Part shown: piece by piece, positions 38,752 through 50,100 of the stretch
Numbering within the stretch: the first letter of the stretch is position 1
How the letters are laid out: the number at the start of each line of letters is the position of its first letter
From: Phoenix dactylifera
Taxonomy: Eukaryota > Streptophyta > Magnoliopsida > Arecales > Arecaceae
Length of the DNA stretch: 64,000 nucleotides
NCBI RefSeq assembly: GCF_009389715.1
Contig: NC_052409.1
Coordinates: 5,383,775 to 5,447,774 of the forward strand
Direction: 5' to 3'
Notes under the pieces: generated by a model
Told to the model about the DNA's origin: nothing
Seen by the model: only the letters and a program-made list of their open reading frames with translations
The model's database searches: none
Program-made: the position numbers and the translations under genes

Positions 38752-38812
38752 TTACTCGTGAACCTATGAGGGCAAAATAGACATCGTGTCCGAGAGTCAA
38801 CTCGTAATCACG

Positions 38813-39312
38813 TATATAAGCCGGTCCGCCGAGTCTCGAGTCGAACCGGGGAAGATGAACCGAAATGTCCCCCATGAGAGGATGCTGTCGCTCGACCTCG
38901 CTCCCGGCCGCTGGCTCTTCTTCACCGTTCTCCTCCTCACTCGACCTTCTCCGTCGCAACCCTAGGGTTAGGGTTTCGAAGGCGCTTTGCTCCTTTACTG
39001 CTACTTCTCGGCAGCAGCGAAACCTCAGAGGTAACCGTGGCGGGGGTTCGGCTGGAAGAGGGGGACGACATTGGCCGAGCTCGGAGTCAGTCCAGCACCT
39101 GCTCCGGCCTCGTCGCCGTCAATGGCCGGACGGCGGACAAGCCAAGAGACTTGCTAAGGTTCCATGTCGCTTGGGGAATGCACAAAGTTTGGTTTTTTAG
39201 CGAGCATGAGTTCTTAAAGATGCCAAATTTAGCAGCACTGCCCAAGTATTGGAGGCGAGAAATTCCAAGAAACAGGGAATTTGGAAACCAATTTGATCTG
39301 ATGATGAAATAA
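38813..39312 (+). other. divergent leader and small ORFs opposite AK6, unassigned
   Basis: A TATATAAG box at 38813, an ATG at 38855 opening a 36-codon frame (MNRNVPHERMLSLDL...), a telo-box-like AACCCTAGGGTTAGGGTTT at 38958-38976 and a possible donor CAGAG/GTAACC at 39030 look like the first exon of a gene transcribed away from AK6. Downstream an open frame to 39312 (RFHVAWGMHKVWFFSEHEF..., no ATG) has no family I recognise. Together they could be a truncated gene that shared a bidirectional promoter with AK6. Weak. Confidence 0.3.
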
Positions 39313-40079
39313 TTTCAGTTCATACCCGGTACTGCAGTTTGACATCCGGTGATGTCTACCGTTGAATCGCTAGGTGTTTTGTCTAAATCTATGACTGGGT
39401 TAAAGCTTTGATTAAATGTGAACCAAAAAATTCTATATCCAAGCTTTTTTGGGTGCTTTTTGAACCTTATACGATCAAAACATCCCTTTCCAAAACCATG
39501 TTCATCCCCATTCTGATGAGCAATACTGATTTCAAAATTGAGACGGCAATACTAATTGGACCAATGATTGATCCATTTTCGGATGACTTTAGGCTTTGCA
39601 ATTAGATTGAGATAGGTGATCAAATCAAACTTAGCATCTAGTGACCGTGATATTTTTATCAAGTTTAAGCATTGACATTAAGAGAAGGGTTTAATAATGA
39701 AAACTAAGAAGCACCATGACTAGTTTGTAATGAGATCCAAAAAGGTCGATAATGTAGTGTCCTCTAGTCACATGGATTATAGGTTAAGTCGACTCTGATA
39801 CTATGTATAACAATGCAATACCTTATCTAGAAAGGGTAGTCACAAGGTTATTAGTGGAGATCCTTACTCTTGCTTAAGTATTCGAAATCTCTCCAATATA
39901 AATCCGATATAGGACTAAATACATACATGTGACTTTATATATACCACATGTTCTGCATTTCATGAAGTTGTTCTTAAGTTTGTTGGTCCTTTCGCTCTTC
40001 CGTGGATCCTATTTGTTAAAATCTTGATGATAATTAAAATCCGATTGATATATTTAATCGGTTCCTCTTTTCTTATTTG
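39313..40079. other. intergenic, decayed repeats
   Basis: No gene recognised. At 39860-39930 CTTAAGTATTCGAAATCTCTC followed by CCGATATAGGACTAAATAC is related to the repeats at 29520-29580, a third relic of the same TRIM/LTR-like family. Confidence 0.4.
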
Positions 40080-41275
40080 AGTAAATTACAAAAAATTTTC
40101 TTAAAATTTGTATTTATTATACTTATACTCAATAGTTTGGAAAACCTACACTCACATCCAGTTAAATTAACGGTGTTAATAAATCCATTTACCTAATATG
40201 AAAAGTCAAAATTCTCCGTGAGTGATGATAAATTATAAAAAAACTCTAAAATTAGGGGTAAATTATACCTACATGCAATAGTTTGAAAAACCTAAGTTAT
40301 CCTCTGGAGGTTTATTTTTATCTAATACTTTAACCTATAACTTAACAGAATGTTAGCCAAATTGTTAACTTAAATGGGACCTAAATGCCGTATTAGAAAA
40401 AATTTAGAAGATGACCAAACTAGCCTTAAGTGATATAATATCCACCTAAGGAGGAGTTATGAGGTGCCATGGGTTTGGAGTTTGATCTTGATGAATCATC
40501 AGAAAAGAGTTATATGCCAAGAAAAAAGCAATCTAGATCTTTGAGGTAAGTGGAAGCCTTTAAAATTTTTTGTTGCAGGAAACTATTATCAAGAGTTTTG
40601 TCGCTTAAGCCATATTATTCATGGTCTAAGCCAAACCATGGAACAACAGCTGATCACACTCTAAAAAGAAGAGTTATCACGCATATACTAACTTAGGTCC
40701 TTTTGATGATAGGCTGTCAGAGCTATCATAATTTTTTATGTAGATATAGGAATTTTCATCCACAATGATGATGTTAAGAAATCATATCTATGGTATTGAA
40801 CAAGTAGAACTCAGAAAAAGTAAATGATACACTGGCTTCCCCATTCTTTGTAACATGGTGGGCAGAAAAGTGAGACCAAAATATGATCAGAAAGAATGTT
40901 CGTTGTTAAATATTGGTCGGAAATTAAAGATGTTTGTCATTGGATGCAAGCTAGGAAGAAAGCTTGACGTCGGTCGCTAATTGGAAAGAAACGCTCATGG
41001 TGGAGTGGCAGAGTAAGAAAAAATTCTAGCCACTCAATTTCGAAGAAAAAAAAACTTTTAAAGACGGAACACTTTGAAGAGAACGAGAAGTCAAAAAAAG
41101 TAAAAGATGAGTCTTATTTTTTTATAAGGGTATTTTTGACTTTTTAAAATAGATAAATAGTTTTACTAATACTGTCAGTTTAACTGGGTATAACTATATG
41201 TTTCAAAAAATATCCGGTATAAGTGTAATAAATTTAAACCTCAGGAGGATTTTTGTAAGGTAATTTTGGTCATTT
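40080..41275. mobile_element. MITE-like element with long terminal inverted repeats (copy A)
   Basis: The left 140 bases (AAATTACAAAAAATTTTCTT ... CCAGTTAAATTAACGGTGTT ... AAAAGTCAAAATTC) match, imperfectly, the reverse complement of 41126-41268 (AAATTACCTTACAAAAATCC ... CCCAGTTAAACTGACAGTAT ... AAAAAGTCAAAAATAC). No coding capacity seen between. A second copy of the family is at 45395-45745. Target-site duplication not resolved. Confidence 0.6.
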
Positions 41276-41305
41276 TTTTAAAAAATCTAACATGGCATTC
41301 TCACC

Positions 41306-41381
41306 CCCCCCCCCCCCCCCCCCCCCGCCCCCCAACACACACACACACACGCACACGCACACACATATATATATATATATA
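41306..41381. repeat. compound (C)n(CA)n(TA)n microsatellite
   Basis: A run of about 20 C, one G, six C, then CA units interspersed with CG, then about ten TA units. A likely site of polymorphism and sequencing error. Confidence 0.95.
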
Positions 41382-42780
41382 TTACTGATAAACACTCTAA
41401 AATCCTACTTTAAATATTGCTATCATTTGATATTCCATGTTTACACTATTTCACCCATTCAAAGTAAGTATACTCCTCTCAGCTCAAATTTTATTTTGAG
41501 CAAGAGAAAAGACGAGAGCCACTTGTCTCAAAGTTGGGAGCATATATATCAAAGGAAGAAGCATAATGAATAGAGTTAAGCCATTCAAAATCTCTCTCAT
41601 CATGAAACTCATGTGCCATCCTCTACTATATTCTTCTAATAATTATTATAAAAATTGTAAGAACATGTTTGAAAAATTCAGTATGATTAGCCAAGATTTT
41701 CTGCAGGAATCAAGCTTGTTGGCTTGCACAGAATTTATTCTTATGAAAAACTATCGTAGTTTTAGCTTAAATTCCATCTATGCACCTGATGGATGAATCA
41801 TGTTTCTAATCCAACTTGGCTCTAGCGAGCTGAACAAAAAATTACGGAGTAGAGCATGATGATTCATATTTCTAATTTGGACCGCGGAATTTTCCTTATT
41901 GGTCTCTAGTTACTATTTTTTCTAGCCAATAATCTCGACTATTCTTTCTTGATTTGCTTGCTAGCCCTTAAAATAATGGATTTGACGTTGTCTGAAGGCT
42001 TCCCTGGTTCATAATTTAAACTAATTATGTTGTCGATTGCCGAAATTAATTTGTTGTTGCATGCTTTGGCATCGCAGCGTTTGATCCTACCAATAAACTG
42101 AACTCAGAATGACTCTTCAGAAAGGATGCATCTCGAGTTATAGCTTTGAGTTGAACCTGACCTGTTCAAAACTTGTGTTCTGATGCCTAATCCTAAGCCC
42201 GACATGAACTAAATATCATCGACCCATACCGAGCCTAAACCTGGTCAATCGGGTTGCCCTACATGGTTTACTTATTTGAACACAAAGCTGCCAACCCCGC
42301 AGACGATTACAGCTAATCTAACGGTTAGTCAACCCTAGCCAGAATTCAACCATTCCCAAATTCCCATCCATTTCAGCAAGCTTAACAAGGCCAAATCAAG
42401 CCATTATGAGGGGCAAAAATAATAAAGCGAAGATGATGTTGCCGGTTCAACGATAAGGCTCATCAAAACAAACTTTGTCTGCATCACACCACGGCATTAA
42501 AAACTACACGCATAAAACGCTGAGAAAGTCATCGCAGGAACTGAATTCCATATTATTAAGCAACACCCAGTTCCGGCGAGGCTGAGACCTCTTCTACCAG
42601 TATTAAACTAATAGTGGGCAAGTAGCGGCGGAAAGCTTTACCCCTTCTTCCTTTTGACCAAACCCGTTCTCTCCTCACCTTCTCTCTTCCCTCTGAAATC
42701 CTTTCTCTCTCTTTCCTTCTCATCATCATTCACCAATACACCTCCTTAATTTCTTGTTCTTCTTCCATAACCTATCATCC
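41382..42780. other. intergenic upstream of the 14-1-1-like gene
   Basis: No gene recognised. At about 42150-42260 the passage with CCTGACCTG, GCCCGACATGAAC, CCCATACCGAGCC and CAATCGGGTTG resembles the fold-back repeat at 20278-20810. The last 200 bases are pyrimidine-rich and promoter-like. Confidence 0.4.
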
Positions 42781-42784
42781 TTCT

Positions 42785-42791
42785 TATAAAA
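42785..42791 (+). promoter_or_regulatory. TATA box of the 14-1-1-like gene
   Basis: TATAAAAGC lies 155 bases before the ATG at 42940; a start near 42815 would put a GA tract in the leader. Pyrimidine-rich text precedes it. Confidence 0.55.
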
Positions 42792-42874
42792 GCATCACCG
42801 ATATCAAGCCATATAGGTCTATTTTCTTGGATATCGGTGCTTTATTCTACCCATATATCCTTTATTTTGACTCT

Positions 42875-42877
<3 letters not shown>

Positions 42878-42929
<52 letters not shown>
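42878..42929. repeat. (GA)n microsatellite in 5' leader
   Basis: About 26 GA units end ten bases before the start codon. GA/CT tracts at this place can bind GAGA-binding (BBR/BPC) proteins; this is inference from motif. Confidence 0.95.
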
Positions 42930-42931
<2 letters not shown>

Positions 42932-42939
42932 GGGGTTCC

Positions 42940-43608
42940 ATGGAGAAACCAAGAAGAGCGAAGGCCACCAAAATCTTCAGTTTCCTTCCAAAGCCAACCT
43001 CCTTCTCTGTCTCTCACCCTCCGCTCAGCCCCGGTCGCGAGAACGCTTCCAAGCCAAAGGCTTTCCACAACAAAGCTTTCTCGGGCCCGATCATATCGAT
43101 CGTACCGGTGGAGGCTCGACGTAAGGAGAAGAATGGAGGCAGCTTTGATGCGCAGGAGCCAACCTCTCCGAAAGTTTCGTGCATCGGCCAAATCAAGCGC
43201 AAGAAAGTTTGCCGGTCGAAGCGGTCGTCGCCGCCCCAACAAGAGCGGAAGCCGCGAACTTTTATCATCCGCAGGATGTTTCGACGCATGGTCAGGCCAA
43301 GCCGGAGAACCGATGCGGCGGAGAGCAGCGAGGGGAGGCCTGCAGTGCTTGGCACAGCGCCACCATTAGGCCAGATGAAGCGGTTCACCAGCGGGCGTGG
43401 GACGTTACATGACTTCGATTGGAGGAAGGTTGAGAGGAGGCAGGAGGCTGCGACTGGGGATCGAGATGAGTCGGACTCTGATGAAGACATTTACCACTCT
43501 GCACCAATCGTGGTGGGTGATGGAGTGGTGGCTTTGGAGCCAAGGAAGGAGGTCAACCTTTGGAAGAGAAGGACCTTGGCTCCACCCGTTCCTCTTCAAT
43601 TGAACTGA
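42940..43608 (+). CDS. syringolide-induced protein 14-1-1-like, single exon
   Basis: A 222-residue basic, intronless protein of the plant family named after soybean syringolide-induced protein 14-1-1 (Arabidopsis At1g76070 type), whose members are induced by elicitors and stress; the molecular function is unknown. Recognised motifs: KIFSFLPKPTSFSVS and PPLSPGREN near the N-terminus, FSGPIISIVPVEARRKEK (about 48-65), and QEPTSPKVSCIGQIKRKK (about 72-90), followed by basic tracts that could be nuclear-localisation signals, and an acidic ESDSDEDIYHSAPIVVGDG patch before the C-terminal KRRTLAPPVPLQLN. ATG 42940 is in a good context (TTCCATGG) with an in-frame start of the conserved block. A TATA box and GA-rich leader precede it. 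Confidence 0.85.
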   Translation: MEKPRRAKATKIFSFLPKPTSFSVSHPPLSPGRENASKPKAFHNKAFSGPIISIVPVEARRKEKNGGSFDAQEPTSPKVSCIGQIKRKKVCRSKRSSPPQQERKPRTFIIRRMFRRMVRPSRRTDAAESSEGRPAVLGTAPPLGQMKRFTSGRGTLHDFDWRKVERRQEAATGDRDESDSDEDIYHSAPIVVGDGVVALEPRKEVNLWKRRTLAPPVPLQLN

Positions 43609-45068
43609 AGAGTGGAATCCTTCTTTTTTCCTCCTCCTCCTCCTCCTCCTCCTCCTTTTCTCCACTCTCATATTTAGTTGCTGTTGGTCTTCGGACCTTT
43701 CATAAGGTGGGATCGAAACGTAAACTGCATGTAAGAAATTTCAAGGATTTTGTAACGGGCATGTTGGCTTTTGGAAACCCTTCTTTTTGAAACGTAAGCA
43801 TGCATGCAAGGGATTTTGTTGATTGACAGGTGAGAGTTGCCTTCTCCTTGGTACAAGTTTGATGAAGAAATTAACTGCAAACACGTACAAGGCTCGATTG
43901 CCATTGATTTCTCCTACGGCTTGTCTTGCTCACAAGGTTTTTGATTCCCTGAGATTGAACAAGTTAAAAGGTTTCGGTGCCGTTATAAGGATTCTTTACT
44001 CAGTAACCAGAGAGCTACGTCTCTGCAATCTGAATTCAACCTTGTAGGATAATTAAATTACCAAATGGGGAGGATAATTTTTTGTTTTTATAATTATCCT
44101 GACTTTGTAAAAGTCTACTGTCATGAGATAGGTACAAAGAATTATTCTACAACGTGTCCCCAAAAAAGTAATCACAGATACTCCTGGACCTGAATAATTA
44201 GTAATTAATATCCAAATTTTTGTAGATCTTTTTTATAGATGTTATAACACGTTATTAGTCTGTTCTTTGTTTCACAGACCAAATTCTACAAATTCTTTTT
44301 GTTATAAGATGGTTTCATAATTAAAGAGGAAGAATAAAATTTTGCAGGAGAGCGTATATAGAATAAACTTCATCACAAATAAAAAGAATACATAAAAAAT
44401 ATATAGCCTCCAACAAATAAAAAGCTGGTAGTTTCCCATTGTTTCCTTGAAGAATTAAAAAAAAAGAATTAAAAAAATAGAAGAACAAGTCTATGACTGA
44501 TTAAGTTTATTCTAGTGGCATTTTAGTCCTAGCCTCCTTGATTTATAAAGGAGAAATAATCATTAGATGAAAGCATAAACTAAAGGTTAACCTCCTTAAT
44601 ATATCTTTGTAATTGACTTCATACTTTCAACAACTTTCCTTGTTTATTTTACATCGAACGCATCGTAAGCTCTTGGTTGGTACTCCTTTAGGTATTATTA
44701 CTAAAATTCATAATAATCAAAGTGCCTGTTCAAGAATGGAGATTTGGGCACATCAGTGATTAAAAAAGAAGAGTCTAGTAGATGTCAATTGTCAAGTCTA
44801 CTTTCGCCACCGGCTCTCTGTTACTGTGGACCTCTTGGAGCAACAGATACTTGGACATGAGCTTACCAAATTCCTTTTCATTTTTCAAAGATATGATATT
44901 TGAGCACATAAAGACTAAAGACGAGCCTGGTCACCTAAATCTTCTGGATGATTTTGTTGGACGGTGGCTTCGGACGACATGTGATTTTATAGTGGATTAA
45001 CCTGGAGATTTGCTGCCAAAGACGAGAGTCAATCACAGTATAAGAACACAAGTTTCTGGCGAGCTTCT
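43609..45068. other. 3' flank of 14-1-1-like gene and spacer
   Basis: Starts with a CTC-rich 3' UTR (43622-43655). Further on I see no supported gene; an open frame at 44782-45000 (+) has no motifs I recognise and may be a relic of a mobile element. Confidence 0.45.
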
Positions 45069-45370
45069 AAGAGTTTTGTGCCTGGGCCCAAGGGGTGCTG
45101 GCTTGGATCATCCCTTGCTTCGAGACATCTAGGTTATGGTAAGAGATGGAGGAGCCTTCTAAGCCAAACATGTATTTAAAAAGTCTAACGAGGCTGCGGA
45201 TTGGATAGCTACCTACGTGGCCAGCCATTTTGAGAGTACCATATGGGCCGGGGAGGGAAAGTTGCCTCGAACACTTCGCAATCTTTTGTTTTCTGATTTT
45301 ATTGGATATATTCGTATACGTAATGTATGAAATACCTGCTTTAGCAAAAAAAAAAAAAAAAGAGTTTTGT
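45069..45370 (+). mobile_element. short 5'-truncated LINE copy with target-site duplication
   Basis: Direct repeats AAGAGTTTTGT at 45069-45079 and 45360-45370 bracket a 280-bp insert ending in about 15 A. The insert reads LLRDI*VMVRDGGAF, AKHVFKKSNEAADWIATYVA and LPRTLRNLLFSDFIGYIRI, which aligns with the 3' end of the LINE at 21700-21960 (NGAV..VAAYVANYTDSTVWA, FSDFIECIHT). This is the mark of target-primed reverse transcription with 5' truncation. Confidence 0.85.
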
Positions 45371-45394
45371 TTCGAACTCCAATAGTCTTTTTTT

Positions 45395-45745
45395 AATAAA
45401 TTAAAAATTTTTCTTGAGATTAAAAATAAATTATATTTATATTTAATAATATAAAAAATTATTTTTATTTATTTTTATTTAATTATTTAATCAAGAACTT
45501 AACAAAATGTTAGTCAAATTGTTAACTTTTAATATGATCCACATGCTATATTAGAAAAAAAATAAAAATGACCAAAATAATCTTATAACACGACAACAAG
45601 GTCATAAAAAATGAATGCATCTTCCTGCTCATTCAAGACAATTTTAACTTTTTAAATGAGGTAAACGGATTTACTTTAATTGAGTGTAAATCTAGATTTT
45701 ATAAATTATTAGATGTAAGCCTGGAGGGATTTTGTAATTTTTTTA
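45395..45745. mobile_element. MITE-like element, copy B
   Basis: Shares with copy A, in the same orientation, CTTAACAAAATGTTAGTCAA/ATTGTTAACTT (A: CTTAACAGAATGTTAGCCAA/ATTGTTAACTT near 40340) and the right end ...CCTGGAGGGATTTTGTAATTT. Shorter than copy A. It lies 25 bases after the LINE. Confidence 0.55.
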
Positions 45746-47199
45746 TAATAAAAATGAGGGAAGTGAGACAGTTCTCCCAAATTTATTTATTATAAAAATT
45801 AATAATTACAATAACCGTAAGGGTTGATGTATGCGGTAGAAATTAGATGCGAGGATAAGCTTACACGATATAGGTCCTAACCATGTAACAGTTGACGTGG
45901 CACCATCGATCCTAAGGAGGAAAATTATAACCTACGTGCACCATGTGGCATGAAAAATTATTGGTTACATCATATCCACCATGAGCTGTAAATCATGCCA
46001 ACCAGAGTCCAATATGGGACGAAAAAGGGCTCGGAAGTGGAAGTGGGCCAGGCACCTCGGCCCTCTCCCCCGATCCGGCTTCGACCTCTATGTTTCGGTC
46101 ATGAGGAGCAGCCCAATATATTTAGAAGCTTAAAGACAGTTTTGTTTTTGAAGCTTTTTTTGTAGTGGGCCGGCCCAAAATAAGTTCACAAGAATTTTTT
46201 TTCTATTTTGTTTTTAAAGTTTTTTCTGCCATGAGCCTTCCTTGGGCTAGAGCTTTAAGCGACTACCTAAATCGTCTAAGGGTTGGACCGGCTCTGCCGG
46301 CATCTTTCTCTCCTAGTGGCCGGAAAAAGGAGAAAGGGAGAGTCCTTTTTTTTCTCCGAGTCTAGTTGGCCTGATGTACAGCTGATGGATCTAATCCAAC
46401 TAAGATGGCGTTTCAAATTCAAAGAGGTTCGATCCCAATCTTCTTCACCCAAAAGAAGACAGACAATACATAGATCAACAGGACAGCGGCTCCTGACGGA
46501 CAGCCAGCCATCTGATGTTGTATAGATGGCCGTGATATCACTAATCTCGAGAGACCTCTTCTTTGCGGACATGGATCTCGAGAGACTTCTTCGCTTGACG
46601 CGTTTCGGCGACGCAAAGTTTTGTGGCCCCACGCCAGGCTGCGTCGCGGATCGAGGGACCTATCTCGTGGACCCCTCGCTGTGGGACGCGGCACCATGAC
46701 ACGTGACGTGCGCACCGCTACTAATCGGAGCGCCCCCGTGTAACTTAGTGTACGGACCGGACGTTTACGTGGACGGAGAAAGATGAACCACGGCAACCAT
46801 TTAACGAATGATCTGCTCTCCCGCATAGAAATATTTCTGTACGCCACAAGATCGCCGACGTACCTCCGATATCTTCTTTACCTTTTCAAAAGAATAAAGA
46901 AACCGAGATCCAAAGCAAAAAAAAAGCAAAAAGAAAAGAAACCGAGATCTCGCTCGCATGCGACAGGTCTGTAACTCTACCTCAAGATCCGTGCTACAAT
47001 CGCGATGCACCTGACGAACGGCACCAAGTCCTCCTCCCGAATCATAACGCATGCAACTACAAGTGACCGTTACGCGAGCCGGCGTTCACATTATCCGGCC
47101 TTTTTAGTTTTGGGCGACGGCGATATCTCGGCCTTTTAATCCTTTCCATCGCCTTCTCTTGTTCTTCGTAGATCCCTCCCGTCTCCACCGCGACTTTTA
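45746..47199. other. intergenic, upstream region of the phospholipase D gene
   Basis: No gene recognised. GC content rises from about 46550 towards the gene. An ACACGTGACGTG passage at 46700-46711 contains an ACGTG G-box/ABRE-like core, and the leader before ATG 47200 is C/T-rich. No clear TATA box. Regulation by abscisic acid or stress is plausible for a PLD delta but is not shown. Confidence 0.4.
46700..46711 (+). promoter_or_regulatory. G-box/ABRE-like motif upstream of PLD delta
   Basis: ACACGTGACGTG holds two overlapping ACGTG cores 490 bases before the start codon. ACGTG cores bind bZIP factors of ABA signalling. A single motif is weak evidence. Confidence 0.3.
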
Positions 47200-50100
47200 A
47201 TGGATTACGACACGTCCGCAACCGCTGCGGCGGAGAGGACGGCCGGATCCGACGGCTGCTCCTCGAAGGAGCAATCCGTTCTCCTCCACGGTGACCTCGA
47301 CCTCTGGATCCTGGAGGCCCGCCGCCTCCCCAACATGGACATGTTCTCCGAGCACCTACGACGCTGCTTCACCGCCTGCCGCCCCCCCTCCCCCTCCTCC
47401 TGCATCCGCTCCCAGCGCCCCCACCATCACCACCACCGCCGCCACCCCAAGATCATCACCAGCGACCCTTACGTCACCGTCTCCCTCGCCGACGCCACCG
47501 TGGCCCGCACCCGCGTCATCTCCAACTCCCAGGACCCCAAGTGGAACGAGCACTTCAAGATCCCCCTCGCCCACCGCTCCCTCTTCATCGTTTTCCGGGT
47601 CAAGGACAACGACGTCTTCGGCGCCGACCTCATCGGCACTGTCTCCATCCCCGCCGCCCTCGTCGCCTCCGGCGAGCTCGTCCGCGACTGGTTCCCCGTC
47701 CTCGGCCCCTCAGGCCAACCCCACAAGCCAGAAACCGCTCTCCTCGTCTCTCTCCAATACAAGCCCGTCGGCGGCAACCCCATCTACGACCATGGCATCC
47801 CCGGCGATCCCGAGAAGCTCGGGGTGAGGGACACCTACTTCCCGATACGAGAGGGAGGTCTGGTGACGCTCTACCAGGATGCCCATGTGAGGGAGGGGGA
47901 GCTCCCGGAGATCGAGCTCGAAAAAGGAACGAAATTTGAGCATAATAGGTGCTGGGAGGACATCTGCCATGCCATTCTTGAGGCTCACCATTTGATCTAT
48001 ATCGTCGGTTGGTCGGTGTATGACAAGGTGAAGCTGGTCAGGGAGCCGACCCGGCCGCTGCCGCCCGGAGTGGAGAATTTCACATTGGGGGAGCTGCTTA
48101 AGTACAAGTCGCAGGAGGGGGTTCGGGTTTGCTTGCTGGTTTGGGATGATAAGACTTCGCATGATAAATTCTGTTTTAAAACGGTATGTGAATTATTAGA
48201 TGCTGCCTATGACTTTTCAATAGGTTTAATTTCTTAACCTTTTCTCATCCTCCATTTCATGCTTAGGATTCTGTGGTGTTTAGTGTTCGCAGCACCAGTT
48301 TCTTGATTTGGTTCTGTTACCAGTTTTTCGTTCATATTGAACGATAGTGACTTCACATGATAATTTTTTCCTCAAAAAAAAGAAAAAGACCATAAGATCC
48401 AACTTTTTGCAAGACTAGCAGCAAATTTGACCACATTAGCTGCAATTGCATATTTGTCTGAAGCAAAACTAATGCATAATTTGAGGTAAGGTTAAATGCT
48501 GATAGTGATGTCCAGAAGTAATTATTACTTCACCTATGCATCATTTACAAGTTAAAACTGTCTAATTTCCTTGGGAACATCTGTGGAGAAGTGATCCTCC
48601 CAAATGTGGCTTGAACCATTGGCCAAACTTTCAAAGAAACCTATGAGCAGATAGATATAGATATTCCATGAGTTTCTCATTACTTTGCAAAGTTCCCATG
48701 GCTCACCCTACTATCTGTTTTGGTTGACAGATTTACCCATCGGAGTTCTTAAAACATTTAACCTTCAAATGGCCGATGCTAATATAACTAATGCCCATTT
48801 GCAATGAAGTTCTAAAGTTATATCAAATTGCATGCCCCATTTACATGCCATCTCTAGTTCCTACTTTCTGTCTAGCTGGCCCTCTAATTGTCAAAATTCA
48901 TTAAGAGTCAATCAACTCTCAAATTTTTGAACCTCTGAGATTTCGAATTCCTAGGATGGCACAAAATCATATATTTAGGCCCTATTTGGGGGAGCTTTTG
49001 GAGGGCCAAAAAGCACTTTCTGGCCCTCTAAAAGTATTTTTGAATGAAAAAAGATGTTTGGTAAAAATTTCGAAAAGTTGTTACAGCTTTCCGACAAAGC
49101 AGAAAACAGATTTCTGGGAGAAGCTCTATTTTGGAGCTTTCCGAAAACGCTGTTTTCAGCTTTATCGGAAAGCTGTTTTTTTGACCAAAATATCCTTATT
49201 TATTTCCTTCCAAAATCCTCCATCCCGCGCCTCTTCCTCTCCCTCACCCTTCCCTCTCTCTCTCCCTCTTTATCTCCTTCTTCTCAACGCCGCCGCCCGT
49301 CTCCTTTTTTTTTTTGGTGAACCCATGGCTGCCCACAGTGGCGGCCACCACTGCGGCCCCCATGCTCTTCCTCTTCCTCACCCTTCCCTCTCTCTCTCTC
49401 CCTCTCTCTCTCTTTTTTCTCAACGCCACCGCCCGTCTCCTTTTCTTTTTTTTGGTGAACCCATGTCTGCCCACGGTGGCAGCCACCATGCCGGCCACCA
49501 CCCGTGGCCGGCGACCCCTTCTTAGGTCACCGCGATGCCACCAGTGGTGCGCGGCTGGCTAGTGGAGTGGCCGGGCTCGGCTGTGGGGTGGTCGGGCCTC
49601 CGCCAACCGTGCGACAACGGCGTCCCAGCCGCGGGACCGGGGAGGCCAGCGGCAGCGAAGTCCCCATGGCGGTTGGCCGTGGGTCTTCGCTGCGCCGCGG
49701 CCAGCCGCCGGCCATGGCGAACCGTGGCCACGGCCAGGCCCCCTCCCGCGGCTTGGCCCCCTTCCAGGCCCCCTCCTGCGGCCGCCGCGGCCTGGCTCCC
49801 TTTCAGCGCCGCCGGCCTCGCGAGAGGATAAGAAAGGAGAAGAACGGAAGAGAGGAAGGAAGGAGAAGAAGAGAAGAAAAAAGAAAAGAAAAAAAAGAAG
49901 AAAAGGAAAGAAAAAAAGAGAAGAAAAAAAAGAAAAGGAAAGAAAAAAAGAAAAAAAAAAGAAAAAGAAAGAAAAGGAAAAGTAAATAAATAAATAAATA
50001 AATAAGGGAAGAGAGGAAGGAAGGAGAAGAAGAGAAGAAAAAAGAAAAGAAAAAAAAGAAAAGGAAAGAAAAAGAAGAAAAGGAAAGAAAAAAGAGAAGA

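Noticed and set aside
44782..45000. A 72-codon plus-strand frame before the small LINE copy
   Set aside because: No recognisable motif, and the target duplication shows the LINE begins only at 45080, so it is not part of that element.
47291..47827. A 178-codon Ser/Pro/Ala frame overlapping PLD exon 1
   Set aside because: It is a shadow of the real PLD frame in GC-rich sequence; the real frame shows the C2 domain.
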